Origin: Candidatus Sulfotelmatobacter sp.
Lineage (GTDB): Bacteria; Acidobacteriota; Terriglobia; Terriglobales; Acidobacteriaceae
Assembly: GCA_030040725.1 (NCBI GenBank)
Contig: JASHTD010000321.1
Span: forward strand, 1-5,334
Reading direction: 5' to 3'
DNA: 5,334 nt
Shown here: piece by piece, positions 1 through 5,334 of the stretch
How positions within the stretch are numbered: position 1 is the stretch's first letter
Layout of the letters: the number at the start of each line of letters is the position of its first letter
Translations under genes and position numbers: made by a program
Notes under the pieces: generated by a model
Told to the model about the DNA's origin: nothing
The model's database searches: none
What the model saw: the letters and a program-made list of their open reading frames with translations, nothing else

Positions 1-677
1 AAACCACCGCTCCCGCGAACGCGATGGCGGCCTGGCAGGCAAAGCATGCCGGCCTCGAAAATTTTTCCATGCTGGTTTCGCATGTGCTGGTTCCACCCGC
101 GATTCGAGCGCTCATGACTTCCGAAAGCAACCGGGTGCAGGGTTTTATTGCTCCCGGGCACGTTTGTACGGTGATGGGATGTGGCGAATATGAAAGCCTG
201 GTGCGCGATTTTGGCATTCCCATTGTTGTCGGCGGCTTCGAGCCGGTCGACCTTCTGGAAGCGATTTTGATGCTGGTCGAGCAACTGGAAGCGGGCGAAG
301 CGAAGCTGGAAAATCAGTACGTGCGATCGGTAAGCTATCGCGGAAACCTGCCCGCCCGCCAGATCATGAGTGAGGTCTTCGAGGTCGCGGATCAGAAGTG
401 GCGCGGCATTGGATCGATTCCGCAAAGCGGTTTGCGGCTGCGCGAAGAATACTCTGCCTATGATGCCAATAAGGTTTTCGATGTGGGCGAACTCATCGTG
501 GATGAACCGGCCGAATGCATCAGCGCGCAGGTCTTGCAGGGATTGAAGAAACCGACCGATTGTCCCGCTTTTGGCATGCGATGCACTCCCGAAAATCCTC
601 TGGGTGCACCAATGGTTTCGAGCGAGGGAGCGTGTGCCGCTTATTATCATTACCGGCGCCATGCGGTTGCGAAGTAA
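1..677 (+). CDS. hypD: Hydrogenase iron-centre assembly protein HypD (5' end missing)
   Basis: HypD is the Fe-S scaffold that, with HypC, carries the iron atom while CN and CO ligands are added during [NiFe]-hydrogenase maturation. The frame is open from the left edge: the codons at 3-23 read TTAPANA and join the family's GFETT-type segment, so the ATG at 24 is internal and not the start. About 224 residues are present, against roughly 370 for the full family, so some 150 N-terminal residues lie outside. Counting from the ATG at 24, recognisable HypD blocks are SHVLVPPAIRALM (19-31), GFIAPGHVCTVMG (40-52) and a C-terminal region with Cys165, Cys180, Cys187 and Cys204 (DCPAFGMRCTPENPLGAP, then SSEGACAAYY). 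These four cysteines fit the family's [4Fe-4S] cluster region. The stop lies 15 nt before hypE, so the two are surely co-transcribed. Confidence 0.97.
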   Translation, partial: TTAPANAMAAWQAKHAGLENFSMLVSHVLVPPAIRALMTSESNRVQGFIAPGHVCTVMGCGEYESLVRDFGIPIVVGGFEPVDLLEAILMLVEQLEAGEAKLENQYVRSVSYRGNLPARQIMSEVFEVADQKWRGIGSIPQSGLRLREEYSAYDANKVFDVGELIVDEPAECISAQVLQGLKKPTDCPAFGMRCTPENPLGAPMVSSEGACAAYYHYRRHAVAK

Positions 678-680
678 GCA

Positions 681-686
681 AGGAGG
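681..686 (+). promoter_or_regulatory. Strong Shine-Dalgarno site of hypE
   Basis: A perfect AGGAGG lies 6 nt before the ATG at 693, just after the hypD stop (675-677). It fixes the hypE start and indicates independent, efficient translation initiation within the hypD-hypE transcript. Confidence 0.85.
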
Positions 687-692
687 GAACAG

Positions 693-1748
693 ATGTCAAC
701 CAAGACGATTGCCGAATTCACCTGCCCCGCTCCCTTGCCGGCGAAAGACACGATTCTTCTCGGTCACGGCAGCGGAGGGAAGCTCAGCGCGGAGCTCGTC
801 CGCGACGTTTTTCTTCCGTCGCTGCACAATCCAGTCCTGGCGCGTCTCGATGATCAGGCAATTGTGAACGTCCAGGGGCAGCGGCTGGCCTTTACAACGG
901 ACTCTTTTGTGGTCCAGCCGTTGTTTTTCCCCGGCGGCAATATCGGCTCTCTCGCGGTTCACGGAACGGTCAATGATCTGGCCATGGGGGGCGCAAAGCC
1001 GCTTTTCCTGAGCGCAGCTTTCATCATTGAAGAGGGCTTCTCGATCGAACAACTGCGTCGCGTGGTGGAATCGATGCATCGGGCAGCGGCTGAAGCCGGC
1101 GTCGAAGTCGTGACCGGCGATACCAAAGTTGTTGAGAAAGGGAAAGGCGACGGGTTGTTTATTACCACCACCGGAATTGGCATCGTTCCGGAAGGCTTGG
1201 AGCTTTCCGCTGATCGCGCCCGCCCTGGCGACAAAGTGCTGCTTAGCGGATCGATCGGCGAGCACGGCATTGCAATCCTGGCGCAGCGCGCCGGCCTGGA
1301 ATTCGAAACTCAGATTCAAAGCGACAGTGCCGCGCTGCATTCGCTGGTTGCCAGAATGCTTGAGGCCAGCCGAGACATTCGCTGCATGCGCGATCCCACG
1401 CGCGGCGGTGTTTCCAGCACACTGAATGAGATTGCCCAGCAGTCGCGAGTCGGAATTGAGTTGGAAGAAGAATCTATTCCCGTGCGCGAGGAAGTGCGCG
1501 GCGCCTGCGAACTGCTGGGGCTCGATCCTTTATATGTTGCGAATGAGGGCAAGCTGATTGCAATTGTGGCTCCCGATGTTGCTGACGATGTGCTCAGAGC
1601 CATGCAAGAACATCCGCTGGGCGCTAACGCGCAGATGATTGGCACGGTGAAAAAAGAAAATCCGGGTCTGGTGATCATGCGAACGCCGCTGGGCACGACC
1701 CGGGTGGTCGATATGCTGGCTGGCGATCAATTGCCACGCATCTGCTGA
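693..1748 (+). CDS. hypE: Hydrogenase maturation protein HypE (thiocarbamoyl dehydratase)
   Basis: HypE accepts a carbamoyl group from HypF on its C-terminal cysteine, dehydrates it with ATP to a thiocyanate, and passes cyanide to the iron held by HypC-HypD. The 351-residue product is complete and slightly longer than E. coli HypE (about 336). It is a PurM/AIRS-like two-domain protein. Visible blocks are GHGSGGK (24-30), TTDSFVV (68-74), the glycine-rich GGNIGSLAVHGTVNDLAMGG (81-100), GDTKVVEKG (142-150) and MRDPTRGG (231-238). The chain ends in PRIC, so the cyanide-carrying cysteine is present as the last residue, Cys351. The start is supported by the AGGAGG site 6 nt upstream. The gene is the last one on the + strand here and runs into the repeat-filled gap; its stop is one base before the first repeat end. 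Confidence 0.98.
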   Translation: MSTKTIAEFTCPAPLPAKDTILLGHGSGGKLSAELVRDVFLPSLHNPVLARLDDQAIVNVQGQRLAFTTDSFVVQPLFFPGGNIGSLAVHGTVNDLAMGGAKPLFLSAAFIIEEGFSIEQLRRVVESMHRAAAEAGVEVVTGDTKVVEKGKGDGLFITTTGIGIVPEGLELSADRARPGDKVLLSGSIGEHGIAILAQRAGLEFETQIQSDSAALHSLVARMLEASRDIRCMRDPTRGGVSSTLNEIAQQSRVGIELEEESIPVREEVRGACELLGLDPLYVANEGKLIAIVAPDVADDVLRAMQEHPLGANAQMIGTVKKENPGLVIMRTPLGTTRVVDMLAGDQLPRIC

Positions 1749-1749
1749 T

Positions 1750-2018
1750 TGTCATCCTGAGCAAGCCTCTTTTGCGCAGCGAAGGACCTGGGCGAGCCGC
1801 GCGAAGCGGCGCGCTTCTTGCGCCGCAGCAAGCGCGCGTTTGGCTCGCTTCCTTATCAACCCATCCTGTTGTCATTCCCACCGAACCGGATCCTGTGCGA
1901 AGCCGAAGGGACGGCACAGTGGAGGAATCCTTACCCAGGGCCGCAGGGGCGGCGATAGGGATGCTTCGACTGCGCGCGGAGCTCGCTTTGCTCGCCTCGC
2001 GCTCCGCTCAGCATGACA
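1750..2018. repeat. Composite interspersed repeat bounded by inverted TGTCAT motifs
   Basis: The segment starts with TGTCATCCTGAGC (1750-1762) and ends with GCTCAGCATGACA (2006-2018). These are inverted copies, 12 of 13 bases matching. A third TGTCAT copy, in direct orientation, opens an inner block at 1870 (TGTCATTCCCACCGAA) that runs to GGAGGAATCCTTACCC at 1921-1936. Several hairpins lie inside, for example GCGGCGC/GCGCCGC (1806-1812 and 1820-1826), GCGAGCC/GGCTCGC (1792-1798 and 1842-1848) and GCGGAGC/GCTCCGC (1976-1982 and 2001-2007). It looks like two or three degenerate members of a dispersed repeat family placed head to tail. From memory, sequences of this style are frequent between genes in Acidobacteriota and some other soil bacteria. 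Translations across it in any frame resemble no protein I know. Confidence 0.7.
1806..1826. other. GC-rich hairpin, possible transcription stop after hypE
   Basis: A perfect 7-bp stem, GCGGCGC and GCGCCGC, encloses a 7-nt loop 58 nt after the hypE stop. It competes with an 8-bp stem, GCGCGCTT (1809-1816) with AAGCGCGC (1830-1837). No T-run follows either stem, so this is not a classical intrinsic terminator. It could slow polymerase or protect the mRNA end, but may be only part of the repeat. Confidence 0.35.
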
Positions 2019-2076
2019 GGAGAGCCCGTGGGGTAAGCGGAACGTTGGATGTCGCAAGCTCGTTAGGGAATTCTTT

Positions 2077-2121
2077 GGTCGCCCACTCTTCGCCAAAAGA
2101 CGGCGGAAGGGCGGGGCAACC
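2077..2121. repeat. Imperfect palindrome (second dispersed-repeat type) between convergent genes
   Basis: GGTCGCCCACTCTTCGCC (2077-2094) and GGCGGAAGGGCGGGGCAACC (2102-2121) form imperfect inverted arms around the 7-nt centre AAAAGAC. The layout (GGTCGCCCAC, an inner GC stem, an A-rich loop, then a GGGCGGGGC arm) resembles a palindromic repeat I recall from acidobacterial intergenic regions. It lies 13 nt beyond the hybD stop, so folded RNA could mark the 3' end of the hyb transcript and perhaps of the hyp transcript. No T-run follows on either strand, so a terminator role is inference only. Confidence 0.6.
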
Positions 2122-2133
2122 TGCAGCTGCCGA

Positions 2134-2715
2134 TCAGTATGCGGGAAGGATGTTTTCGCAGGCCGGGTGACTGTCTGTTTTCTTGGCGAAGTCAATCGAG
2201 CCCCACCAAATCTGAGGATCAATCGCCTTTTCTCTGCGCTCGTAGTTCACTCCTACGCGATCGAGTTCGCGCAGGATCTCTCGAAATATTTGAGGAACCG
2301 CGGCCTCGACACTCGCGCTCAGCGAACATCCGGGTGCGTAGTTTTCGCCGACGATGCCGACCAGAAGCAGTTCTCGCGGCGACAATCCGAATAAGTCAGC
2401 GCTCAAAAGATTCTCAACCAATGCGGGAGAATGAGGGTCCATGCGTACTTCTGGTCGATGACGAATCAGGTCGTCTTTGCGATAGAGCTGCACCGAGCCG
2501 GGATCAGCATCGTCGCTCTGAATGCAATCGATCAGAATCACTGCATCTTTGCCGGAGAATTGATCGATTAGATCGAGGGCCGGTGTTCCCAGATCGATGA
2601 CTTCGACGCCGCTCTCAAAAGCGTACTGCGAATTCAGTAGCCGCACGACATACGGCCCCACACCGTCATCGCCCAGCAAAACATTGCCGATCCCCCCAAT
2701 CAGCACTTTCTTCAT
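2134..2715 (-). CDS. hybD: Hydrogenase maturation protease HybD (HyaD/HybD family)
   Basis: This endopeptidase checks that nickel has been inserted into the large subunit and then cuts off its C-terminal tail, allowing the active site to close. The 193-residue product opens with the family signature GIGNVLLGDDGVGP (8-21). Residues matching the metal-binding Glu16, Asp62 and His93 of E. coli HybD are Asp17, Asp63 (in VILIDCIQ) and His95 (in MDPHSPAL). The acid at position 17 is therefore Asp and not Glu, which I believe occurs in other family members. The ATG overlaps the hybC stop in an ATGA (2712-2715), and a weak GAAGGT site precedes it, pointing to translational coupling. The protein is about 29 residues longer than E. 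coli HybD (164). The extra length is at the C-terminus, after about residue 160, and contains IDPQIWWGSIDF. Its natural substrate is surely the adjacent HybC. Confidence 0.95.
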   Translation of the reverse strand: MKKVLIGGIGNVLLGDDGVGPYVVRLLNSQYAFESGVEVIDLGTPALDLIDQFSGKDAVILIDCIQSDDADPGSVQLYRKDDLIRHRPEVRMDPHSPALVENLLSADLFGLSPRELLLVGIVGENYAPGCSLSASVEAAVPQIFREILRELDRVGVNYERREKAIDPQIWWGSIDFAKKTDSHPACENILPAY

Positions 2716-4415
2716 AGCACCTTCACTTTGGCGATCTGCTTTCCCGAAGGATCAAAGGCGTGACAGGCGCAGGCCATGCAGGGATCGAACGAATGTACGG
2801 TTCGCAATACTTCGAGCGGTTCCTCCGGACGGGCGAGTGGCGTTCGCAACAGGGAAGCTTCGTACGGACCGTGCGCTCCATTGCGGTCGCGTGGACTGGC
2901 GTTCCAGGTCGAGGGCACGACGGCCTGATAGTTCTTGATCTTGGCGTCTTTGATCACAATCCAGTGGGAAAGCGTGCCGCGCGGCGCTTCGTGCGTTCCC
3001 ACCCCTTCGACTTCGTGACTGGGAAATACGGGCGCGTTGTAGACCGCATAGTCGCCCTTGGCAATGTTGTCGGTCAGGAGCTGCAAGTGTTTCTCTGCCA
3101 GCTCGGCCAGCATGCAGGCGCGAATCGCACGCGCGGCATGGCGTCCCAGCGTGGATTGCAGCATCTCCGGCGTGACCTGTAATCCGCCGACGGCCTTCAC
3201 ATTCTGAATGGCTTGCGTCGCATACTTCACCGTTAACGGATGGCCTTGCGCAAATCCAATCAGTACCTGCGAAAGCGGCCCGACTTGCGCCGGTTCGCCA
3301 TTGAAGCGCGGCGCTTTTACCCACGAATATTTTTGATCGCCATCCCATCCGGTGAAAGCCGGATCGGTCTCTCCCACCCAGGGATGGAGTGGTCCGCGTC
3401 CATCCTGATAGTAGGCATGCGTTACGTCTTCGGAAACCGCTTCGCGAAATTCCTTGTCGCTCGCGGTCTTGAAGGCATGCGTGCCGCCGATATTTCCGTT
3501 TGCGATGTAGCCGCCGGGCAGATCGTATGCTGAACCTGCGCTGTCGAGCGGAAGATCGGGCACTGCAAGATAGTTGCGAACCCCGCCGCCGATTTTGAAC
3601 CACTCCGGATACATGGCCGCAACCGCGCAAACGTCGACGAAATAGACCTGCTGAACGAATCGCACAACTTCGCCGAGGAGTTCGCGAATCGCTTCCAGAC
3701 GGTCCATATTGAGGGCGCTCTGGCTATCGAGATCGATCGCGTTCGAGACGCCTCCGGGAGTGAGGTTCTGAATGTGTGGCGTTTTCGATCCCAGCATTGC
3801 GACGACTTGCAACGCTTTGCGCTGATACTCAAGCGCCTGAACATAGTGAGCGAAGGCCAACAGGTTCACATCGGGCGAGAGACGCATGGCCGGATGGCCC
3901 CAATAGCCATTCTGAAAGATTCCCAACTGCCCGCTTGCGGCGACGGCTTTCACGCGGTCCTGAGCGACCTTGAATTCCTCGCGTGAATTGCGCGTCCACG
4001 GCGAAAGGCTCTCGGCCAGCTTCGCCGTGCTCGCAGGATCGGCCTTCGGAATCTGCAGAATGTCGACCCAGTCGAGCGCCGAGAGCTGATAGAAGTGAAC
4101 AATGTGGTCGTGCAGCGCATGCGCAATCAGAATCAGATTGCGAATGTATTGCGCGTTCAGCGGCACCTCCAGCTTCAAGGCGTCTTCCACCGCGCGCACG
4201 CTTGCCATGGCATGCACCGTGGTGCAGACACCGCAGAAGCGTTGCGTGAACATCCACGCGTCGCGAGGATCGCGGCCCTTTAGGATGTTCTCGATGCCGC
4301 GCCACATGGTGCACGAAGCCCATGCGTTGCTGACTGCATTGTTGTCGACTTCGACGTCAACGCGAAGGTGACCTTCAATTCGGGTGATGGGATCAATCGT
4401 GATTCGCTGTGCCAT
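2712..4415 (-). CDS. hybC: [NiFe]-hydrogenase large (catalytic) subunit, HybC type
   Basis: HybC holds the NiFe(CN)2CO active site that interconverts H2 with protons and electrons. It pairs with a small Fe-S subunit at the outer face of the cytoplasmic membrane. At 567 residues it equals E. coli HybC as I recall it and aligns with it throughout: MAQRITIDPITRIEGHL at the start, NAQYIRN (87-93), SGQLGIF and NGYWGHPAM (161-177), KTPHIQN (211-217). The nickel ligands are Cys61 and Cys64 (RFCGVC) and Cys546 and Cys549 (DPCMACACH). Glu14 and Arg479, reported as important for catalysis in hydrogenase-2, are both present. HybD should cut after His552 and remove 15 residues ending KVKVL. No signal peptide is seen, as expected, since the large subunit is exported with its partner's Tat signal. 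One oddity is Cys551 where the family usually has Val or Thr. The start overlaps the end of hybB by 23 nt and is fixed by the conserved N-terminus. Confidence 0.98.
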   Translation of the reverse strand: MAQRITIDPITRIEGHLRVDVEVDNNAVSNAWASCTMWRGIENILKGRDPRDAWMFTQRFCGVCTTVHAMASVRAVEDALKLEVPLNAQYIRNLILIAHALHDHIVHFYQLSALDWVDILQIPKADPASTAKLAESLSPWTRNSREEFKVAQDRVKAVAASGQLGIFQNGYWGHPAMRLSPDVNLLAFAHYVQALEYQRKALQVVAMLGSKTPHIQNLTPGGVSNAIDLDSQSALNMDRLEAIRELLGEVVRFVQQVYFVDVCAVAAMYPEWFKIGGGVRNYLAVPDLPLDSAGSAYDLPGGYIANGNIGGTHAFKTASDKEFREAVSEDVTHAYYQDGRGPLHPWVGETDPAFTGWDGDQKYSWVKAPRFNGEPAQVGPLSQVLIGFAQGHPLTVKYATQAIQNVKAVGGLQVTPEMLQSTLGRHAARAIRACMLAELAEKHLQLLTDNIAKGDYAVYNAPVFPSHEVEGVGTHEAPRGTLSHWIVIKDAKIKNYQAVVPSTWNASPRDRNGAHGPYEASLLRTPLARPEEPLEVLRTVHSFDPCMACACHAFDPSGKQIAKVKVL

Positions 4416-5334
4416 AGTACCTGCTTAAGTCAGAGTCTAAGAGCTTGAAATCAACAAAGCCGAAATCGAGATACTGGGTCCAAAGAACATACGGCCGGTG
4501 AACGGTGTAGTAAGTGGTCATGTCCCGCCACTCCTGCATCGTGGCTGGGAGGATGGCGCAGACCTTGACCATGAAGAGAAATCCTGCGATGCCTGCGGTG
4601 GCAAACCCAATCGCAACCAAGGTTTCGATCATCGACGGGAAATAAATAGCTTTCGGTCCGGGCATGTATGCCAGGGTCGTGGGGGTGAAGCGATAGAGCA
4701 TTCCTCCCACGGAGCTCAATATGTATCCCATCCACATGGTTTTCCATTTGTGGTTAGTGAGTGAGCGCCAGAGGAGATATCCGCCATAGCCGACCAGGGC
4801 CATCTCGACCCAGAAGATTCCAGCAAAGCGATCAAAATGAAACGCGGTTCCGAGCACGCCACGGAAGAGGATGTCGAGCATCCGCAGGACCATCCAGCCG
4901 AAGATCATCCAGGCGCAGATGCGGGCAGCCTCGTCGAGTACCTCCTCATCCATGGCCCGCCGCCAAGCCATGCAGCACAGCATGGTGGTTCCGGCGACGC
5001 ATCCGAACGACATGAACGCGGCCGCACCGAGATATAACAACGGCAGGAAGGGCGTCTGCCACAGGGGGTGAACACGCGGACCGGCCAGCAGCATCAGCGC
5101 GCCCAGAGAAGACTGGTGCATCGCCGGCAGCAGGTATGCCAACGCGATAATGAGCGGGAAGAGTTTATGCAGTCCGCGTTCGAACTTTTCCACTGGCGGC
5201 CGCAAGCGAACGTTGACGTACCACAGTCTCTCCAGAAGTGGAGGAATGTTCTCGATCAGGAGCGGAATCGTCGCGTAGATCGACATACAGATTGCGACTT
5301 CCGCCATGGGCGAGTGCAGGTTCCATCGCCAGGG
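4393..5334 (-). CDS. hybB: Hydrogenase membrane subunit HybB (NrfD/PsrC-like), 5' end missing
   Basis: HybB is a cytochrome-free multispanning membrane protein that anchors the hydrogenase and exchanges electrons with quinone through the Fe-S subunit HybA. The frame stays open to the right edge: nine codons before the ATG at 5307 read PWRWNLHSP and continue the homology, so that ATG is internal. Counting from it, matches to E. coli HybB include ICMSIYA (6-12), the block with ALAYLLPAMHQSSLGALML (55-73), and VHPLWQ (79-84). Hydrophobic spans lie near 48-72, 87-113, 130-148, 163-180, 191-206 and 227-254. About 313 residues are present against 392 in E. coli, so roughly 120 or more N-terminal residues are missing. 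The tail after the last span (about 255-304) is longer than in E. coli and rich in Tyr, Trp and Asp. The last seven codons and the stop overlap the start of hybC. Confidence 0.95.
   Translation of the reverse strand, partial: PWRWNLHSPMAEVAICMSIYATIPLLIENIPPLLERLWYVNVRLRPPVEKFERGLHKLFPLIIALAYLLPAMHQSSLGALMLLAGPRVHPLWQTPFLPLLYLGAAAFMSFGCVAGTTMLCCMAWRRAMDEEVLDEAARICAWMIFGWMVLRMLDILFRGVLGTAFHFDRFAGIFWVEMALVGYGGYLLWRSLTNHKWKTMWMGYILSSVGGMLYRFTPTTLAYMPGPKAIYFPSMIETLVAIGFATAGIAGFLFMVKVCAILPATMQEWRDMTTYYTVHRPYVLWTQYLDFGFVDFKLLDSDLSRYYGTANHD

Noticed and set aside
696..1340. Long open frame of 214 codons antisense to hypE
   Set aside because: It lies wholly within a well-conserved hypE, shows no recognisable domain, and is explained by the codon bias of a GC-rich gene.
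1806..1826. Classical Rho-independent terminator for hypE
   Set aside because: The stem is good, but no run of T follows it on the + strand, so I list it only as a hairpin of uncertain role.
1749..2133. CRISPR array or small RNA gene in the gap
   Set aside because: There are no evenly spaced identical direct repeats, and no tRNA-like or other RNA fold I recognise. The structure is irregular inverted repeats.
1772..2170. Open frame of 132 codons on the + strand in the hypE-hybD gap, and an overlapping 116-codon frame on the - strand (1872-2222)
   Set aside because: Both translate repeat sequence into Arg/Ala/Ser-rich low-complexity protein, lack a ribosome binding site, and the - strand one runs into hybD. 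I treat them as chance frames in GC-rich repeats.
2752..3630. Open frame of 292 codons on the same strand as hybC but in another frame
   Set aside because: Its product is Arg/Ser-rich with no domain, and the hybC frame matches a known enzyme along its whole length. It is a shadow frame.
4393..4415. The 23-nt hybB/hybC overlap as a sign of a wrong start or a frameshift
   Set aside because: HybC begins with the conserved MAQRITIDPITRIEGH, so the start is right, and the HybB frame is intact to its stop. The overlap is genuine.

Overview
This window shows the junction of two converging [NiFe]-hydrogenase gene clusters. The left part (about 1-1750, + strand) holds the end of hypD and all of hypE, which build the Fe(CN)2CO part of the active site. 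The right part (about 2134-5334, - strand) holds, in transcription order, hybB (cut by the window edge), hybC and hybD. These encode the membrane quinone-linked subunit, the catalytic large subunit and the dedicated maturation protease of an E. coli hydrogenase-2-like (Hyb-type, group 1c-like) uptake or reversible hydrogenase. The small subunit (hybO), ferredoxin-like subunit (hybA), hypC/hybG and the other hyp genes are not in view. By analogy with E. coli, hybO and hybA would lie beyond the right edge.

The genes form one functional unit. HypD and HypE assemble and cyanate the iron centre. After nickel is inserted, HybD removes the 15-residue C-terminal tail of HybC. HybC then splits or makes H2, and HybB links the enzyme to the quinone pool in the membrane. 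The - strand genes are tightly packed (HybB/HybC overlap by 23 nt, HybC/HybD by 4 nt), so they are almost certainly one operon. hypD and hypE are 15 nt apart with a strong Shine-Dalgarno sequence between them.

The only non-coding stretch is 1749-2133 (385 bp) between the converging stop codons. It carries no credible gene. It is filled with degenerate interspersed-repeat sequence: a segment whose ends are inverted copies of a TGTCAT-CTGAGC motif (1750-2018), and a separate GC-rich imperfect palindrome (2077-2121). Repeats of this style are, from memory, common in Acidobacteriota (Koribacter-like) genomes. With the moderately high GC content, this makes an acidobacterial or similar soil bacterium my best guess; it is an inference and not proven here.

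I see no unknown multi-gene system. The points worth a second look are the repeat-filled junction, an extra cysteine beside the Ni-binding motif of HybC, and the C-terminal extensions on HybB and HybD.
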